Program-made: the position numbers and the translations under genes
Notes under the pieces: generated by a model
What the model was told of the DNA's origin: nothing
The model's database searches: none
Seen by the model: only the letters and a program-made list of their open reading frames with translations
Shown: positions 1-8,831 of the stretch, in pieces
How positions within the stretch are numbered: the first letter of the stretch is position 1
How the letters are laid out: each line of letters opens with the position of its first letter
Assembly: GCF_003315205.1 (NCBI RefSeq)
Contig: NZ_QNRR01000015.1
Location: 93,295-157,294, forward strand
DNA: 64,000 bases
Origin: Roseimicrobium gellanilyticum
Lineage (GTDB): Bacteria > Verrucomicrobiota > Verrucomicrobiia > Verrucomicrobiales > Verrucomicrobiaceae
Direction: 5' to 3'

Positions 1-270
1 CTTGCGTCCCTTCACCTTCCGGGACTGGGCCGCAAAGAGGAGTGCCGAGATATTCTGTCTGCTGGAGCCGATGGGATCATTGGTGGTGAATGCCGAATAA
101 ACAATCACCGGGAATCGGCTCGTATTCTCCAGGGTGATGATGTCCGCATCTGCCGCGATGGTGCAGCGCAAGGGATTCTCCACCCGCCAGGCGCGCACCA
201 TGTCCACCCCCACCACGCCCATCAACACCATGAAGACGGTGAGGATGACGATGCGAACGCGGCGGGACAT
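1..270 (-). CDS. TM-ENTS paralogue 1, 3' end cut by window edge
   Basis: The first 90 codons are visible. They start MSRRVRIVILT, followed by a hydrophobic segment, RAWRVENPLRC and the core ITLENTSRFPVIVY. The last in-window codon is at position 1, so the stop lies outside. The TW of the LTW motif is replaced by AW and the spacer before the core is unusually short. The start was chosen because the basic MSRR motif aligns with the other members. Confidence 0.75.
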   Translation of the reverse strand, partial: MSRRVRIVILTVFMVLMGVVGVDMVRAWRVENPLRCTIAADADIITLENTSRFPVIVYSAFTTNDPIGSSRQNISALLFAAQSRKVKGRK

Positions 271-364
271 CGAGGTGGACACTACAGCCTCAATCCAAAT
301 GCTCAAGCGGCTGCGCGCCTCATACCATATCACATCCTACCCCATCACATCACCTCATCCCACT

Positions 365-1048
365 TCAGGACCGGGGCGCAGTCTGCAAGGGGCAGATATT
401 CCAATTGTCCGCGAGGACGGGCACCTTCGACTGGAGGCTCTGGGGGACGGAGGCGTGCAGCCAGCGCAGGCCGGCGGCGGCTTTGCGACGGGTGTCTGAC
501 ATCCACCGGTACTGGCACTGGAGTCCGCCAGCCGTGGCCTCAGCGAGCTTTTCATGCTCGACCCGTGCGGATATCTGAACGGAGCTGTGGCCGGGGATGA
601 CGATCATGGAACGCCCGTCTTCCATCTGCCTCTCCGGATGCTCCATGGGGTGGAAGAGACCCACCCGGCCTGCCGAGTCTGGAGGCACCGGTTTTACCGC
701 ACCTGCCCCCGTGGACGCCGCAGGGGTCAGGTCCGCCTTGAAGAGGCAGACGGGAGTGGCGCTCGTATTCTCAATCACGACGCCGACGGAAGTGAAGGCA
801 GCGCTCGATGTGGCGGTGGAAGTCGCGGTCGCAGTTTGCGGCTCGACGATACGGAAGCGCAGCGGCTCATGCGGCGCCCACGTGAACGCCACATACAGGA
901 ATGGAATGACCACGAGCGCGAGGAGGATGAGCTTCGTACGGCGCGAGATCAGCGGTGTCTGCCGTGCGATGGCGGACAGCAAGTAACCAGAAAACCGGAG
1001 GGGCGGTTGATTCGCCCGGTGCGAGGCGGAGGAGGAAGGCGAATTCAT
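365..1048 (-). CDS. TM-ENTS paralogue 2, N-terminally extended
   Basis: The protein has 227 residues from the ATG at 1046-1048. The family anchor begins only at about residue 34 (ISRRTKLILLALVV), followed by FTWAPHEPLRFR and the core VVIENTSATPVCLF. The late motif is CQYRWMSDTRRK, then WLHASVPQSL. The codon aligned with the usual ATG start is ATC (947-949), so either a rare ATC start gives 194 residues or translation begins upstream and carries a 33-residue Ser-rich leader. A Thr/Ala-rich stretch (TATATSTATSSA) precedes the core. Confidence 0.75.
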   Translation of the reverse strand: MNSPSSSASHRANQPPLRFSGYLLSAIARQTPLISRRTKLILLALVVIPFLYVAFTWAPHEPLRFRIVEPQTATATSTATSSAAFTSVGVVIENTSATPVCLFKADLTPAASTGAGAVKPVPPDSAGRVGLFHPMEHPERQMEDGRSMIVIPGHSSVQISARVEHEKLAEATAGGLQCQYRWMSDTRRKAAAGLRWLHASVPQSLQSKVPVLADNWNICPLQTAPRS

Positions 1049-1210
1049 GGAATGTGGAACTCGAGATGGAAGGACTCTTCCCACGTCAGGCCGTGAGGAG
1101 GGACGCTCGCTGCAGGGTGCTCGTGCCACCCAGTGCACCATTCACTGAATCGTTGCAAGAAAAGAAACGTTCAACGATGGCGCGGAGCCGCGCCGGATAC
1201 AGGCGGGTGC

Positions 1211-1474
1211 TCACGGTGAAGGCCGACGGCCCGCTCCTGTCATCTTCTGGTGAACCCAGTAGGAGTACTCTGCCATCAGCGGCTGGAGGAAGGTGTGATC
1301 CCCCAGCCACACCCACGGCCGCACGTACGCCTCCAGCCAAGCCGGACTTCTCTTCAGCTCCACGGCATATTTCTCCCACAGGATGGGCACGCTCAACAGA
1401 TAAAGGACCGGCACCGCGAGGACGGACAAGGACCAGCCCATGATGGACGCGCGGTGTGGTGAGGAGTCAGCCAT
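1211..1474 (-). CDS. Small single-pass membrane protein, F2 family member 1
   Basis: This 87-residue protein has a hydrophobic segment (about residues 12-32) containing VPVLYLLSVP, then SPAWLEAY, RPWVWLGDHTFLQP and YSYWVHQ. The pattern VLYLLSxP, PxW, Y, WL, LxxP, YxxW recurs at 10044-10358, 23125-23439, 24012-24353 and 57428-57667, which defines a second paralogous family (F2). The function is unknown. It lies between TM-ENTS genes on the same strand and may be co-transcribed with them. The short hydrophilic N-terminus fits either orientation in the membrane. Confidence 0.7.
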   Translation of the reverse strand: MADSSPHRASIMGWSLSVLAVPVLYLLSVPILWEKYAVELKRSPAWLEAYVRPWVWLGDHTFLQPLMAEYSYWVHQKMTGAGRRPSP

Positions 1475-1733
1475 GGATGAAGGGAGGAAGTTATCTAGAG
1501 CAGTTCAATTGATACCAAAGGCATTCATTCTACCACCATCCCGAAGGGATGATAGGCCACCCGCCTTGTTTCAAGTCACGACTATCATTCAAGCTAAGAT
1601 CCTCTACCATTCCAAGAACCGCAGAGCATCGCAGGGAGCACGCACTGGGCAAGGAACGCGCGAATCGTTCCGCGCACTCTCACCGACCGGCTCCTGCCCC
1701 TGCCCCTGCCCCTTCACCTCACCTTATCTCCTC
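1475..1733. repeat. Intergenic stretch with partial repeat C
   Basis: No gene is seen here. Positions about 1552-1592 match the 3' part of dispersed repeat C (compare 17715-17752), sharing the words CCACCCGC, TTGTTTC and TCATTCAA. A C-rich run of CCTGCC-like words lies at 1690-1712. Confidence 0.5.
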
Positions 1734-2342
1734 TCACCTGCCGCTGGCAGGCGCACTCGCTGCAGGCAGGGTGGAGACAGGCGCATCCAGCGGGCAGCGC
1801 GCCACTTCCAAGGATGGCTTCCCGATGCGAGAGCCCAGACGCTCAAGGTCGAACTTCTTGCATAAATCACGCGCATGGCCCACCAGCGACATGACCTTCA
1901 GTTTCGTCCGCGATATCCAGCGCAACTCCACCATCGTCCCGGTGTCGGTGAGAAACGCCGTCTGATTCCCGGCCCTGATATGCGCCGTGCACAGCTGGGT
2001 ACTACGAGCGGGTACCATGCCCGCGCCAACGACCCACTTCTGCCGGGGAGTCGGGAGCGACTCCACCGTGCCGTAAATCGTCATACGGACCTTTCCCGCA
2101 CCTCGCGAGACCAGGTATGGCCCGCCCACGATCTCGATATCCGCCGCGCTGCTGTTCTTCACCTCCACTTCATAGAGGCGCAGGCTCCCCCACTTCGCAT
2201 CAGGGACCGTCGTCCCGAGATCACGGACAACGCGAAAGCTGAGCGGCTCCACCGGCGACCAGGTGATGCACGTCCGATACGCGAGGAAGACCGCCAGCAG
2301 GACCACCAGCAGCGCAACGGCGAAAATCAGTCGGCGGTGCAT
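1734..2342 (-). CDS. TM-ENTS paralogue 3
   Basis: The protein has 202 residues. The N-terminus MHRRLIFAVALLVVLL carries a shortened basic head, followed by ITWSPVEPLSFR. The core reads VEVKNSSAADIEIVGG, so N-S-S replaces N-T-S. The late motif is VELRWISRTKLK, after which the usual amphipathic tail is shorter and ends in an Ala/Ser-rich C-terminus. Ten bases separate its start from the stop of the next upstream gene, which suggests co-transcription. Confidence 0.75.
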   Translation of the reverse strand: MHRRLIFAVALLVVLLAVFLAYRTCITWSPVEPLSFRVVRDLGTTVPDAKWGSLRLYEVEVKNSSAADIEIVGGPYLVSRGAGKVRMTIYGTVESLPTPRQKWVVGAGMVPARSTQLCTAHIRAGNQTAFLTDTGTMVELRWISRTKLKVMSLVGHARDLCKKFDLERLGSRIGKPSLEVARCPLDAPVSTLPAASAPASGR

Positions 2343-2352
2343 ATGGTCTCAC

Positions 2353-2928
2353 TCAATGTCCCTGCGCAGGACCTGTGCTCGCGAGAGTCAGCCCGGCCTG
2401 CCGCGGAGTGAAGAACGTGAAATACGTATCGAACCCCTCTCCAAAAAGCAGGCTCTGCCGGGCAAACCACGCATGCGCCCGGTAGCGGCGCTCAGAGGCC
2501 CAGTAGTATTCGATGTGGGGCTCCTTGTCACCGATGATGAAGTGGCACTCCAGTCGGGCGGTGCTGCGCGGTGGAATGACCATGGGATACCAGACGGAGA
2601 CGGACGTGGCTGAGCTGATATCTGACCCCATGCCGCGTATGGAGACCGGCTGAAAGCCCCCGCCAGGCGAGATCCCCTCCGGGTCCGGCAGCACCGGGCT
2701 CATGTAGGCGCTATGCAAATGCACCGGCGCATCGCTGGGATTCTCCACATCAATCTGGTAGCGATGCCCCTGCAGCACGCCCACACCCAGATACTCCCTG
2801 GAGGCCACCTGGATGCGCAGGGGATTGGCTATCTCCCGCTTCAGATACACCCATGCAGAGCCCAGGAGCAACAACGGGAGGACAAGCATCCCAATAAGGA
2901 CGCGCTTCTTACGTCGGGAAAGATACAT
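2353..2928 (-). CDS. TM-ENTS paralogue 4
   Basis: The ATG at 2926-2928 gives 191 residues beginning MYLSRRKKRVLIGML; a longer start at 2964 would add twelve residues with no family similarity. The usual TW motif is degenerate (YLKREIANPLRIQV). The core is IDVENPSDAPVHLHSAYM, with P in place of T. The stretch IPPRSTARLECHFI matches the family IPAxS element, and YYWASERRYRAHAW is the late motif. This is the first gene left of a large repeat island. Confidence 0.75.
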   Translation of the reverse strand: MYLSRRKKRVLIGMLVLPLLLLGSAWVYLKREIANPLRIQVASREYLGVGVLQGHRYQIDVENPSDAPVHLHSAYMSPVLPDPEGISPGGGFQPVSIRGMGSDISSATSVSVWYPMVIPPRSTARLECHFIIGDKEPHIEYYWASERRYRAHAWFARQSLLFGEGFDTYFTFFTPRQAGLTLASTGPAQGH

Positions 2929-3912
2929 GACGCCATCAGCAGGTTTACACCGGCATTCTCCCATGACGCGCGCGGGATGTCAGTAGAAAAATTTTCGGCA
3001 CTGATGCACCTCTTTCTTGTCAACGGAGCCGTCTTCCGCGCGAAGCTACCTTGGAGCATTTTAGCTAAACCTGTCACTGATGACGCATTTAAAAAATGCG
3101 CGTATTTGTCCCGGAGGGACATTGGAAGGTAGCCGGTGGTGGAGGCCTGTAGTCAGGCCGGGAACCACCGGATCATGGATGCCAAAGCTACTCCGTCCCG
3201 GATGGGACGGCGGAAGAGGCGGCCATGGTTTCTTTCTCGTGCCGGGAGTTTATGGCGCTTTTCCCGACGTCCCATCCGGGACGCATGAATATTTGGCTTG
3301 TTGATCCGGTGGTTGCGGTCGCTGAGGCTCCCTCCACCACCGGCTACCTTCCAGTGTTCCTCCGGGACAAGCTGCCCACGCCAATCCCATGAGGCCATAA
3401 CTCACAGAACGCCGTCGAACGGCATCTTCGAAACTGCCGCCTGAAGGGCTGCGGGAGTCCAGCCGAGGTTAGGGAGTCTTGGCGACCGGCACCCTGGGTG
3501 GTGTACACAAATACATCCCACCCTGAAGGGGTGGAGAAGCACACAGCTGCTTGTGCCGGGTAGCGCGTCAACAACCACGTCAGAAACTATTGAGCCTTGT
3601 GCAATAGACTGACTTCGAATGCACATCCGCGAGGCAGTTCCAGGCCGAAGGCCTGAGATATGCCAGCCCAGGGCAACGCCCTGGGAAAACGGCCCAGACA
3701 TCCAAGCCCTGAAAGGGCGTGACAGAGCGTCCACCTGAGGTGCGCCCATATTTCGCCCTTTCAGGGCTCTGTTCATTTGCCACTTATCCCAGGGCGTTGC
3801 CCTGGGCTGGCATATCGCAGACCTTCGGTCTTCAGGAAGGCAGAACATTCCACCCAACGTCAGTCTATTGAGCAAGCCTCAATAAGCCGGTGAAACGCCA
3901 TGGAAGAGACAC
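2929..3912. repeat. Island of long palindromic intergenic elements
   Basis: No gene is supported in this gap. It holds three elements. One is a long imperfect palindrome at about 3108-3369, with outer arms of about 65 bp carrying CCGGTGGTGGAG and GGTAGCCGG and an inner arm pair CGTCCCGGATGGGACG / CGTCCCATCCGGGACG. The second is a reverse-strand copy of dispersed repeat D at about 3415-3545. The third is a palindrome at about 3583-3887 with arms around CAGCCCAGGGCAACGCCCTG and termini AATAGACTGAC / GTCAGTCTATT. Such elements resemble REP/MITE-type non-autonomous repeats; no transposase is present. Confidence 0.7.
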
Positions 3913-4413
3913 TCATGGCATCGACGGCTCGGGTGCCATGTTGATATTTGAGGAAGGATATGGCAGATACGAGTGGAGGGATGCAGGAGAGTGCTCGCGA
4001 AGCCAGCTGACAGCCTGCACGGCCTGCGCGTTCACCCAGGAGCGCCACATGTACTCGACCCAGTGCCTTCCTGCATACGCATCCAGCTCGGCGCGCGTCA
4101 CTCGCAAGCTGGTGCGATGCGTGCTGCGTGGAGGGATGCTGGCAAACATCGGGCTGCTCATCTGGCGAAAGCCGCTCGAGTCTGGAGAGAGGTCCCCGGT
4201 GAAGGAGGACCAGAGATAGAGGAACTCGACGGTCGTGGCGCTGGTATTCTCAATGGCGATGATGAATGTCCCTCCATCCTTCTGGCTCGTGTCCGGCTCA
4301 AGACGGAAGCGCAAGGGATTGCCCGGCGACCAGGTGAGCGCGACGTATGCGGCCGGGATGGCGAGCAACACCAGGAAGATGGCAAGGATGATGAGCTTGG
4401 CGCGGCGGGACAT
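3913..4413 (-). CDS. TM-ENTS paralogue 5
   Basis: The ATG at 4411-4413 gives 166 residues starting MSRRAKLIILAIFLVLL, one of the shortest members. It has LTWSPGNPLRFR, then a very short variable stretch and the core AIENTSATTVEFLYLW. The late part is VEYMWRSWVNAQAVQAVSWL followed by EHSPASLHSYLP. A longer open frame (to 4587) overlaps the upstream paralogue and is rejected. The gap to the upstream gene is 35 bp. Confidence 0.85.
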   Translation of the reverse strand: MSRRAKLIILAIFLVLLAIPAAYVALTWSPGNPLRFRLEPDTSQKDGGTFIIAIENTSATTVEFLYLWSSFTGDLSPDSSGFRQMSSPMFASIPPRSTHRTSLRVTRAELDAYAGRHWVEYMWRSWVNAQAVQAVSWLREHSPASLHSYLPYPSSNINMAPEPSMP

Positions 4414-4448
4414 GGAGGCATCAAGGGACGCGGGAAGCAGCAGCAGGG

Positions 4449-5003
4449 TCAAGGCCCCACCGCCTCCAGGGAGGTCGCATCCACTCCGAGGGCGGGCTCG
4501 GGCAGGAAGCGGGACATGCTCTTGGGCACTCGACGCACCATCCATTGCGAGACGGAGTGGATGAGAAACTTGCCGACGGACATCCACTTGTACTCCGCCA
4601 CCAGCTTCCCGGCTCTCGCATCCTCCACGCGTTCATTGAGGATAAACGCCGCCGTATGGATGGTGCTGTGCGCGGGCACCAGCAGGTAGTTCTCCTGCGG
4701 TCCGGCCTTGTGCGCCCGCTGCTCCCGGGAAACCACGGCGCCAGACACCTTTCGCATATGGGGAGCCCACGCGGGACTCGGGATGGTCATGTACCGGAGA
4801 TAGATGGGTACGGAGGTGACATTCTCCACGGCCACGGTGACCTGCGTGTCCGTGTGATAGTAGGCCATGGGTGGCAGTGCAGTCTCCACCACCCGGAAGC
4901 GAAGCGGACTCCGCGGATGCCAATGGAAGGCGAGATACACCGCGGGGATGGCGAGCAGCACGAAGAAGATCGCGAGGATGATGAGCTTCGTGCGGCGGGA
5001 CAT
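4449..5003 (-). CDS. TM-ENTS paralogue 6
   Basis: The protein has 184 residues with a canonical start (MSRRTKLIILAIFFVLL) and HWHPRSPLRFR. The core is VAVENVTSVPIYLRYM, where V-T-S replaces N-T-S. LLVPAHSTIHTAAF is a clear IPAxS element. The tail VAEYKWMSVGKFLIHSVSQW is followed by RRVPKSMSRFLPEPAL and then VDATSLEAVGP. This is a good reference member because every family motif is present. Confidence 0.85.
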   Translation of the reverse strand: MSRRTKLIILAIFFVLLAIPAVYLAFHWHPRSPLRFRVVETALPPMAYYHTDTQVTVAVENVTSVPIYLRYMTIPSPAWAPHMRKVSGAVVSREQRAHKAGPQENYLLVPAHSTIHTAAFILNERVEDARAGKLVAEYKWMSVGKFLIHSVSQWMVRRVPKSMSRFLPEPALGVDATSLEAVGP

Positions 5004-5141
5004 CGGTATAGGTCATGTATGACTTGAGATGGATGATTTCAAATCATTCATTCGGAGTCACCCGCGGACAGATGGAGAAGACAGTTTGAGGGCTCGAACG
5101 TCAGAGTGAGTGGGCATATCCATGGAAGGAGGCGGCACTGG

Positions 5142-5669
5142 CTATGGCGCGGGCTTGCAGGGGACGACTTGGATATTTGGGCGGACCTCCGGGATGATCG
5201 GATGGAGAAACGCGGGACTGCTATCATAACACCAGTCCAGGAACTGAATGGCAAGGGCCTTGGTGGAGGAAGCGTAGGCACACAGGAGACTCTCGGGAGG
5301 TGCAGCAGCGGACAGGGTGCCTTTGGTGAACAGCTCCGTGGGAAGGGTGCTACGCGGAGGAATGACGTCGTGCCGGTCCTGCTGGAAATCAATGCGGTCC
5401 TCCCGGGAAAGCATGGAGTAGAAAGGGACACCGAAGTGCTCGAAGGGTCCGTCCCGCCTGAACACATACACATGCAGAGGCACGGAGGACGTATTCTCCA
5501 CCAGCATGTGATGCTTCACAAAGCCGACAAAGTCTGATTCGTGAGCTTCCGGAAACACGCGTATGCGGACCTGCTCGTGTGGGCTCCACGTGAGGGCGAT
5601 GTAGATGCCACCTGCAGCGATCACGAGCAGCAGCATGACAATGAGGGCACGTCTGGTCCGGCGGGACAT
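5142..5669 (-). CDS. TM-ENTS paralogue 7
   Basis: Starting at 5669, the protein has 175 residues beginning MSRRTRRALIVMLLLVIAAG, then LTWSPHEQVRIRV. The core is MLVENTSSVPLHVYVF. VIPPRSTLPTELF is the IPAxS element. The late motif is shortened (CAYASSTKALAIQFLDW), followed by SSPAFLHPIIPEVRPNIQVVP. Fifteen extra codons upstream have no family similarity and were dropped. Confidence 0.8.
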   Translation of the reverse strand: MSRRTRRALIVMLLLVIAAGGIYIALTWSPHEQVRIRVFPEAHESDFVGFVKHHMLVENTSSVPLHVYVFRRDGPFEHFGVPFYSMLSREDRIDFQQDRHDVIPPRSTLPTELFTKGTLSAAAPPESLLCAYASSTKALAIQFLDWCYDSSPAFLHPIIPEVRPNIQVVPCKPAP

Positions 5670-5773
5670 GGAGTAGATCTCTGGTTCTTGGCGAGGCCGG
5701 GGAGGTTCGATCACATCGGTATCACAGAGCTACCACCTCGCACGCGATCGGCCACCTTGGTGGCAAAGATTTT

Positions 5774-6358
5774 CTACGGTGCCGGTGGGGTGCCCTTCCC
5801 CGCAGTCTCGATGACGCCGCTGCCCAGGGAGCATGCGATCCCAGGCATGCTATGCTGCCAGAACGTGTGCTGGGGCCAGCGCCGAAAAAGCCACATCCAC
5901 CCCTCTACAAAACGGAACTTCGTCTGGGAGATGTACACATACCCGGCCCTGACTCCCCCTGCTTGGGCGCTGGCAGCTTGTTCCGGCGTCACGAGGACTA
6001 CTGTGCGCTGCGTGCTGTGCGGCGGAATCGTCTCTGCCGTCCACGCCTTGATCTGCGCCAGGTGGAGAGGCGAGTTCATGGAGGCCCGGACGCGGGCGTC
6101 CGATGCGGCATCCAGGTCATCCTCATGCCAAATCCCCAGGAGATGCATGGGAGCAGAGCCCGTATTCTCCACCAGCAAGGAGAGCATGACGCGCGCCTCA
6201 CCGCCTGCCGTGGCCGGCCCTGCTTCCATGGGCGTGGCTGTATCCACCCGGATGCGAAAGGAATTCTCCGGTGACCATGTGAGAAACAGATACACCACAG
6301 GGACCCCGAGGAGCAGGAGAAACAGGCCGGACAGGATGAACTTCGTGCGACGGGACAT
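5774..6358 (-). CDS. TM-ENTS paralogue 8
   Basis: This 194-residue protein starts MSRRTKFILSGLFLLLLG and continues FLTWSPENSFRIRV. The variable stretch before the core is long and Ala/Gly-rich. The core is LLVENTGSAPMHLLGIW. TIPPHSTQRTVVLV is the IPAxS element and AGYVYISQTKFRF the late motif, then WMWLFRRWPQHTFWQHSMPG. The C-terminus (ETAGKGTPPAP) is Pro-rich. Confidence 0.8.
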   Translation of the reverse strand: MSRRTKFILSGLFLLLLGVPVVYLFLTWSPENSFRIRVDTATPMEAGPATAGGEARVMLSLLVENTGSAPMHLLGIWHEDDLDAASDARVRASMNSPLHLAQIKAWTAETIPPHSTQRTVVLVTPEQAASAQAGGVRAGYVYISQTKFRFVEGWMWLFRRWPQHTFWQHSMPGIACSLGSGVIETAGKGTPPAP

Positions 6359-6411
6359 CGAGATGGATGATTGGGGATTTCAAATTGGGGAACGATAGCC
6401 GGGCAGCGCCG

Positions 6412-7038
6412 TTACTTTGCTGTGGCGCCTTTTGCATCCCCGGGGGCCGGTGCCTCAAGGTCAGCATAGTCGAGTTCGAATCCCGCGGACATGAAGGTGA
6501 ATCTATACACCCAGTTCAGCCTCTCGCGAATCCAGTAAGAAATGCGATAGGCGCGGCCCTTGGTGGCAGAGATCCACACGTAGAGCATGCTGAGCTCGTC
6601 ATCGCGAAACTGGTGCGCCACTCCCGGGGCCGTCCACATGCGCACGCGCATCACACCATAGGCTGGGATGGGTGGCGGGAGAGGTCGGGCATGGTTGGAC
6701 ACTGTGCACAGGTCCTGGATGCTGATGACAGTCTTCCGATCAAGATCACCGGCAGCGAAAGGGTCCGAGTTTTTGGGGTTCCTGGGCGCAATGAGCCTGA
6801 GATGCCCGAGATGAATGGGAAATGGCTGCGTGTTTTGCACATCGAGGTCGAATGCCACCGCCTCGAGCTCTGGAGTGCGTGAGGCACCTGCTTCATCAGA
6901 TTGCTCCTCCGGCACCCGGGCGATGACATGGAAGCGCAGCGGACGCTCTGCAGACCACGAAAGGCCTACATATCCCATCCAAAGGGCGATCACAGCAGCG
7001 GTGACTACAAAGAGGATGACCTTGGCGCGACGGGACAT
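6412..7038 (-). CDS. TM-ENTS paralogue 9
   Basis: The protein has 208 residues and starts MSRRAKVILFVVTAAVIALW, then LSWSAERPLRFHV. It is one of the most diverged members: the core reads DLDVQNTQPFPIHLGHLR (Q-N-T rather than E-N-T-S) after a 25-residue acidic stretch. The IPAxS element is IPAYGVMRVRMW, and the late motif is MLYVWISATKGRAYRISYW. It lies left of the 7039-8215 repeat island. Confidence 0.8.
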   Translation of the reverse strand: MSRRAKVILFVVTAAVIALWMGYVGLSWSAERPLRFHVIARVPEEQSDEAGASRTPELEAVAFDLDVQNTQPFPIHLGHLRLIAPRNPKNSDPFAAGDLDRKTVISIQDLCTVSNHARPLPPPIPAYGVMRVRMWTAPGVAHQFRDDELSMLYVWISATKGRAYRISYWIRERLNWVYRFTFMSAGFELDYADLEAPAPGDAKGATAK

Positions 7039-7145
7039 GGGAGGCTATTGATGACCGATGATTCGAGATTTCAAATCCCAAATTTCAAATCAGAATCCAT
7101 GTGACAGCAGAGAGTGCAGGATATTCCACACAGTGGCAGAGCACT

Positions 7146-7233
7146 ACTGACCACTGACCACTGACCACTGACCACTGACCACTGACCACTGACCACTGAC
7201 CACTGACCACTGACCACTGACCACTGACCACTG
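7146..7233. repeat. Heptanucleotide tandem array (ACTGACC)n
   Basis: About 12.5 perfect copies of the 7-base unit ACTGACC lie head to tail. Arrays with related 7-base units occur at 21203-21233 (GATGACC) and 34386-34422 (AGTAGTC, complement GACTACT). The arrays resemble the short tandemly repeated heptamers known from filamentous cyanobacteria. Confidence 0.9.
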
Positions 7234-7823
7234 GCTTCAAGGCAAATGCCTCACTGAAACGTCTCGTGACACGAGCAGACCACGTGAGTCTATCGAGGCG
7301 AGGCCTTTCGACCAGCCACCGTTTACAGGATGACAATTACACAACTCGTGTGGCGTCACATATGTTGCTTTCACTATGTCGAGTCCTTGTGTCCACCTCC
7401 AGATGACTCAGCTATCATGCAAAGATATCGCACACCTCCAAGGAGTGGGGGCATTCCTGCCCCCATTTGGGTGTCGCAGCCGATTACCGATGAAGCTTCC
7501 GATTTGAGTACCATGGCACCTCGCGGACGCTTGATGTGAAGACGCGCTGCTGGGATTCCCATGGGGACAGGAATGCCCCCACTCCTTGGGCCTGTGCGAT
7601 GCCTCTGCCAAATGGTTGGCTCATCAGGAGGTGGACACATTCTTGAGCAAAAGGATTCGATCCTATGGAGGGGGTCACGTACGTGACACCACACCAGGCT
7701 GGCCACCTCACGAGACTTGCCAGGAATCTGTGGCAACCTTTCATGGCAGAACGTCAGCGTGAGCAGGTGTCTACCCGTGGTGCGGGTGGAGGAAGGCCCT
7801 CCGGGCGGCTCGCTCCTATCGAT

Positions 7824-7990
7824 TCAAGAGCTCGGAGGACCAGGCTTCAGCGGGACTGAATCCTTCCCGAAGGTAGGCATGGGCACCAGCGGCTTCCATC
7901 GCAGGGGCAGCTTCTCCTCCAGCCATCCGCAGACGATCAGGGCATAGTGCTTCGTAAAGCGCAGCACACCGTGCGATGGTGCCCGCACGC
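7824..7990 (-). pseudogene. Decayed 3' fragment of a TM-ENTS gene
   Basis: This stretch is nearly identical to the 3' part of the intact gene at 8832-9389 and to the sequence just beyond its stop. An internal block equivalent to about 8964-9038 (75 bp) is missing: CTTCGT is joined directly to AAAGCGCAG. Similarity ends at about 7990, so the anchor-encoding 5' half is gone. The flanking repeat B copy is duplicated with it (7746-7815 and 8746-8817), which points to a segmental duplication followed by decay. Confidence 0.8.
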
Positions 7991-8215
7991 CGCCCGGAGA
8001 AGTTCACCCGCAACTGCAAGGACTGGCTGGTACGGATGTGGTTCCCCCTGCACCTCTGGGAATGCCCCGCCGACGGCGAGGAAGCGTGGTCACGCTTGAT
8101 ACAAGCGGCTGCATTGCAGCGCCGGCCCGTGGTGACGCATGCCCAGTTTTATGCGGCGTGGAGGAATCTCAGGAGTGGGATGAAGGGGTGAGTAGTGGTG
8201 CAAAGAATGCACGCC

Positions 8216-8533
8216 TCAACCCGGCAATCGATAGGGTGTCGCCAGCCAGAGGATCAGCATGAATACAATGCCCCAGAACGACAGCTTGTCGTTCCAGGGG
8301 AAAACGCAGATAGCGGCCGCAAGGACGATGAGTGCTCCAGATTCCTGCATCTCCTCAATCACGAAAGGCTCGGTCCACCATGACAGGTCGCGGGGCATGC
8401 CGAACCTCAGCAATGCTGGCAGCATGAAGAGGCTGTAAGCTCTGAACATCACCACGGACACAATGACGGTCCAGAAAGCCACGCAGGCCATGCGTTTGAA
8501 AGAAGGCCGCTTGAGGAAGGAGGAGGAATTCAC
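8216..8533 (-). CDS. Small polytopic membrane protein, unknown family
   Basis: A GTG at 8531-8533 gives 105 residues starting with a basic Ser-rich head (NSSSFLKRPSFKR) that resembles the positive N-terminus of neighbouring genes. Three hydrophobic stretches follow: CVAFWTVIVSVVMF, GALIVLAAAICVF and FWGIVFMLILWLA. There is no ENTS core and no F2 motif. The open frame extends to 8665, but that part lacks hydrophobic or coding character. The function is not recognised. Confidence 0.5.
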   Translation of the reverse strand: MNSSSFLKRPSFKRMACVAFWTVIVSVVMFRAYSLFMLPALLRFGMPRDLSWWTEPFVIEEMQESGALIVLAAAICVFPWNDKLSFWGIVFMLILWLATPYRLPG

Positions 8534-8831
8534 GTGCGAGTTTTGCCTCTTGAGATTCTGAGCGGAAACTGCCGCATAGAGAAGAGATATTCGATGCGAA
8601 TGACAAGACGGCGCCATCCCCCTCAACAACGCACACGCTGAAGCCCCACGCCGAAGGTGTTCCACAAAGACAGCCTATCGGCAAGCCACACCGTCCCGCC
8701 TTCGCATCGGTTTGTACAACGTCTCCGCCATAAAGGCTTGCGGGCAGAACGTCAGCGTGAGCAGGTGTCTACCCGTGGCGCAGGTGGAGGAAGGCCCTCC
8801 GGGCGGCCCGCTCCTATCGATTCAAGAGGAC

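Larger units (their letters stand above)
7039..8215. repeat. Repeat island between TM-ENTS genes
   Basis: The gap contains a heptanucleotide array (7146-7233), a long inverted repeat at about 7348-7695 whose arms include AAGGAGTGGGGGCATTCCTG and its complement, one copy of repeat B (7746-7815) and a decayed TM-ENTS fragment (about 7824-7990). From 7990 to 8215 I see no convincing gene; a 71-codon plus-strand frame at 7976-8191 has no recognisable features. Confidence 0.65.

Noticed and set aside
7146..7233. CRISPR-like array
   Set aside because: The units are 7 bases with no spacers, so this is a microsatellite. The same holds for 28717-28812. No cas genes are present.
7976..8191. Plus-strand 71-codon frame with a Trp/Arg-rich sequence (possible gene fragment)
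   Set aside because: It starts inside the decayed TM-ENTS fragment, has no recognisable motif and no promoter or ribosome site. It could be a fragment of an unknown gene, but cannot be supported.
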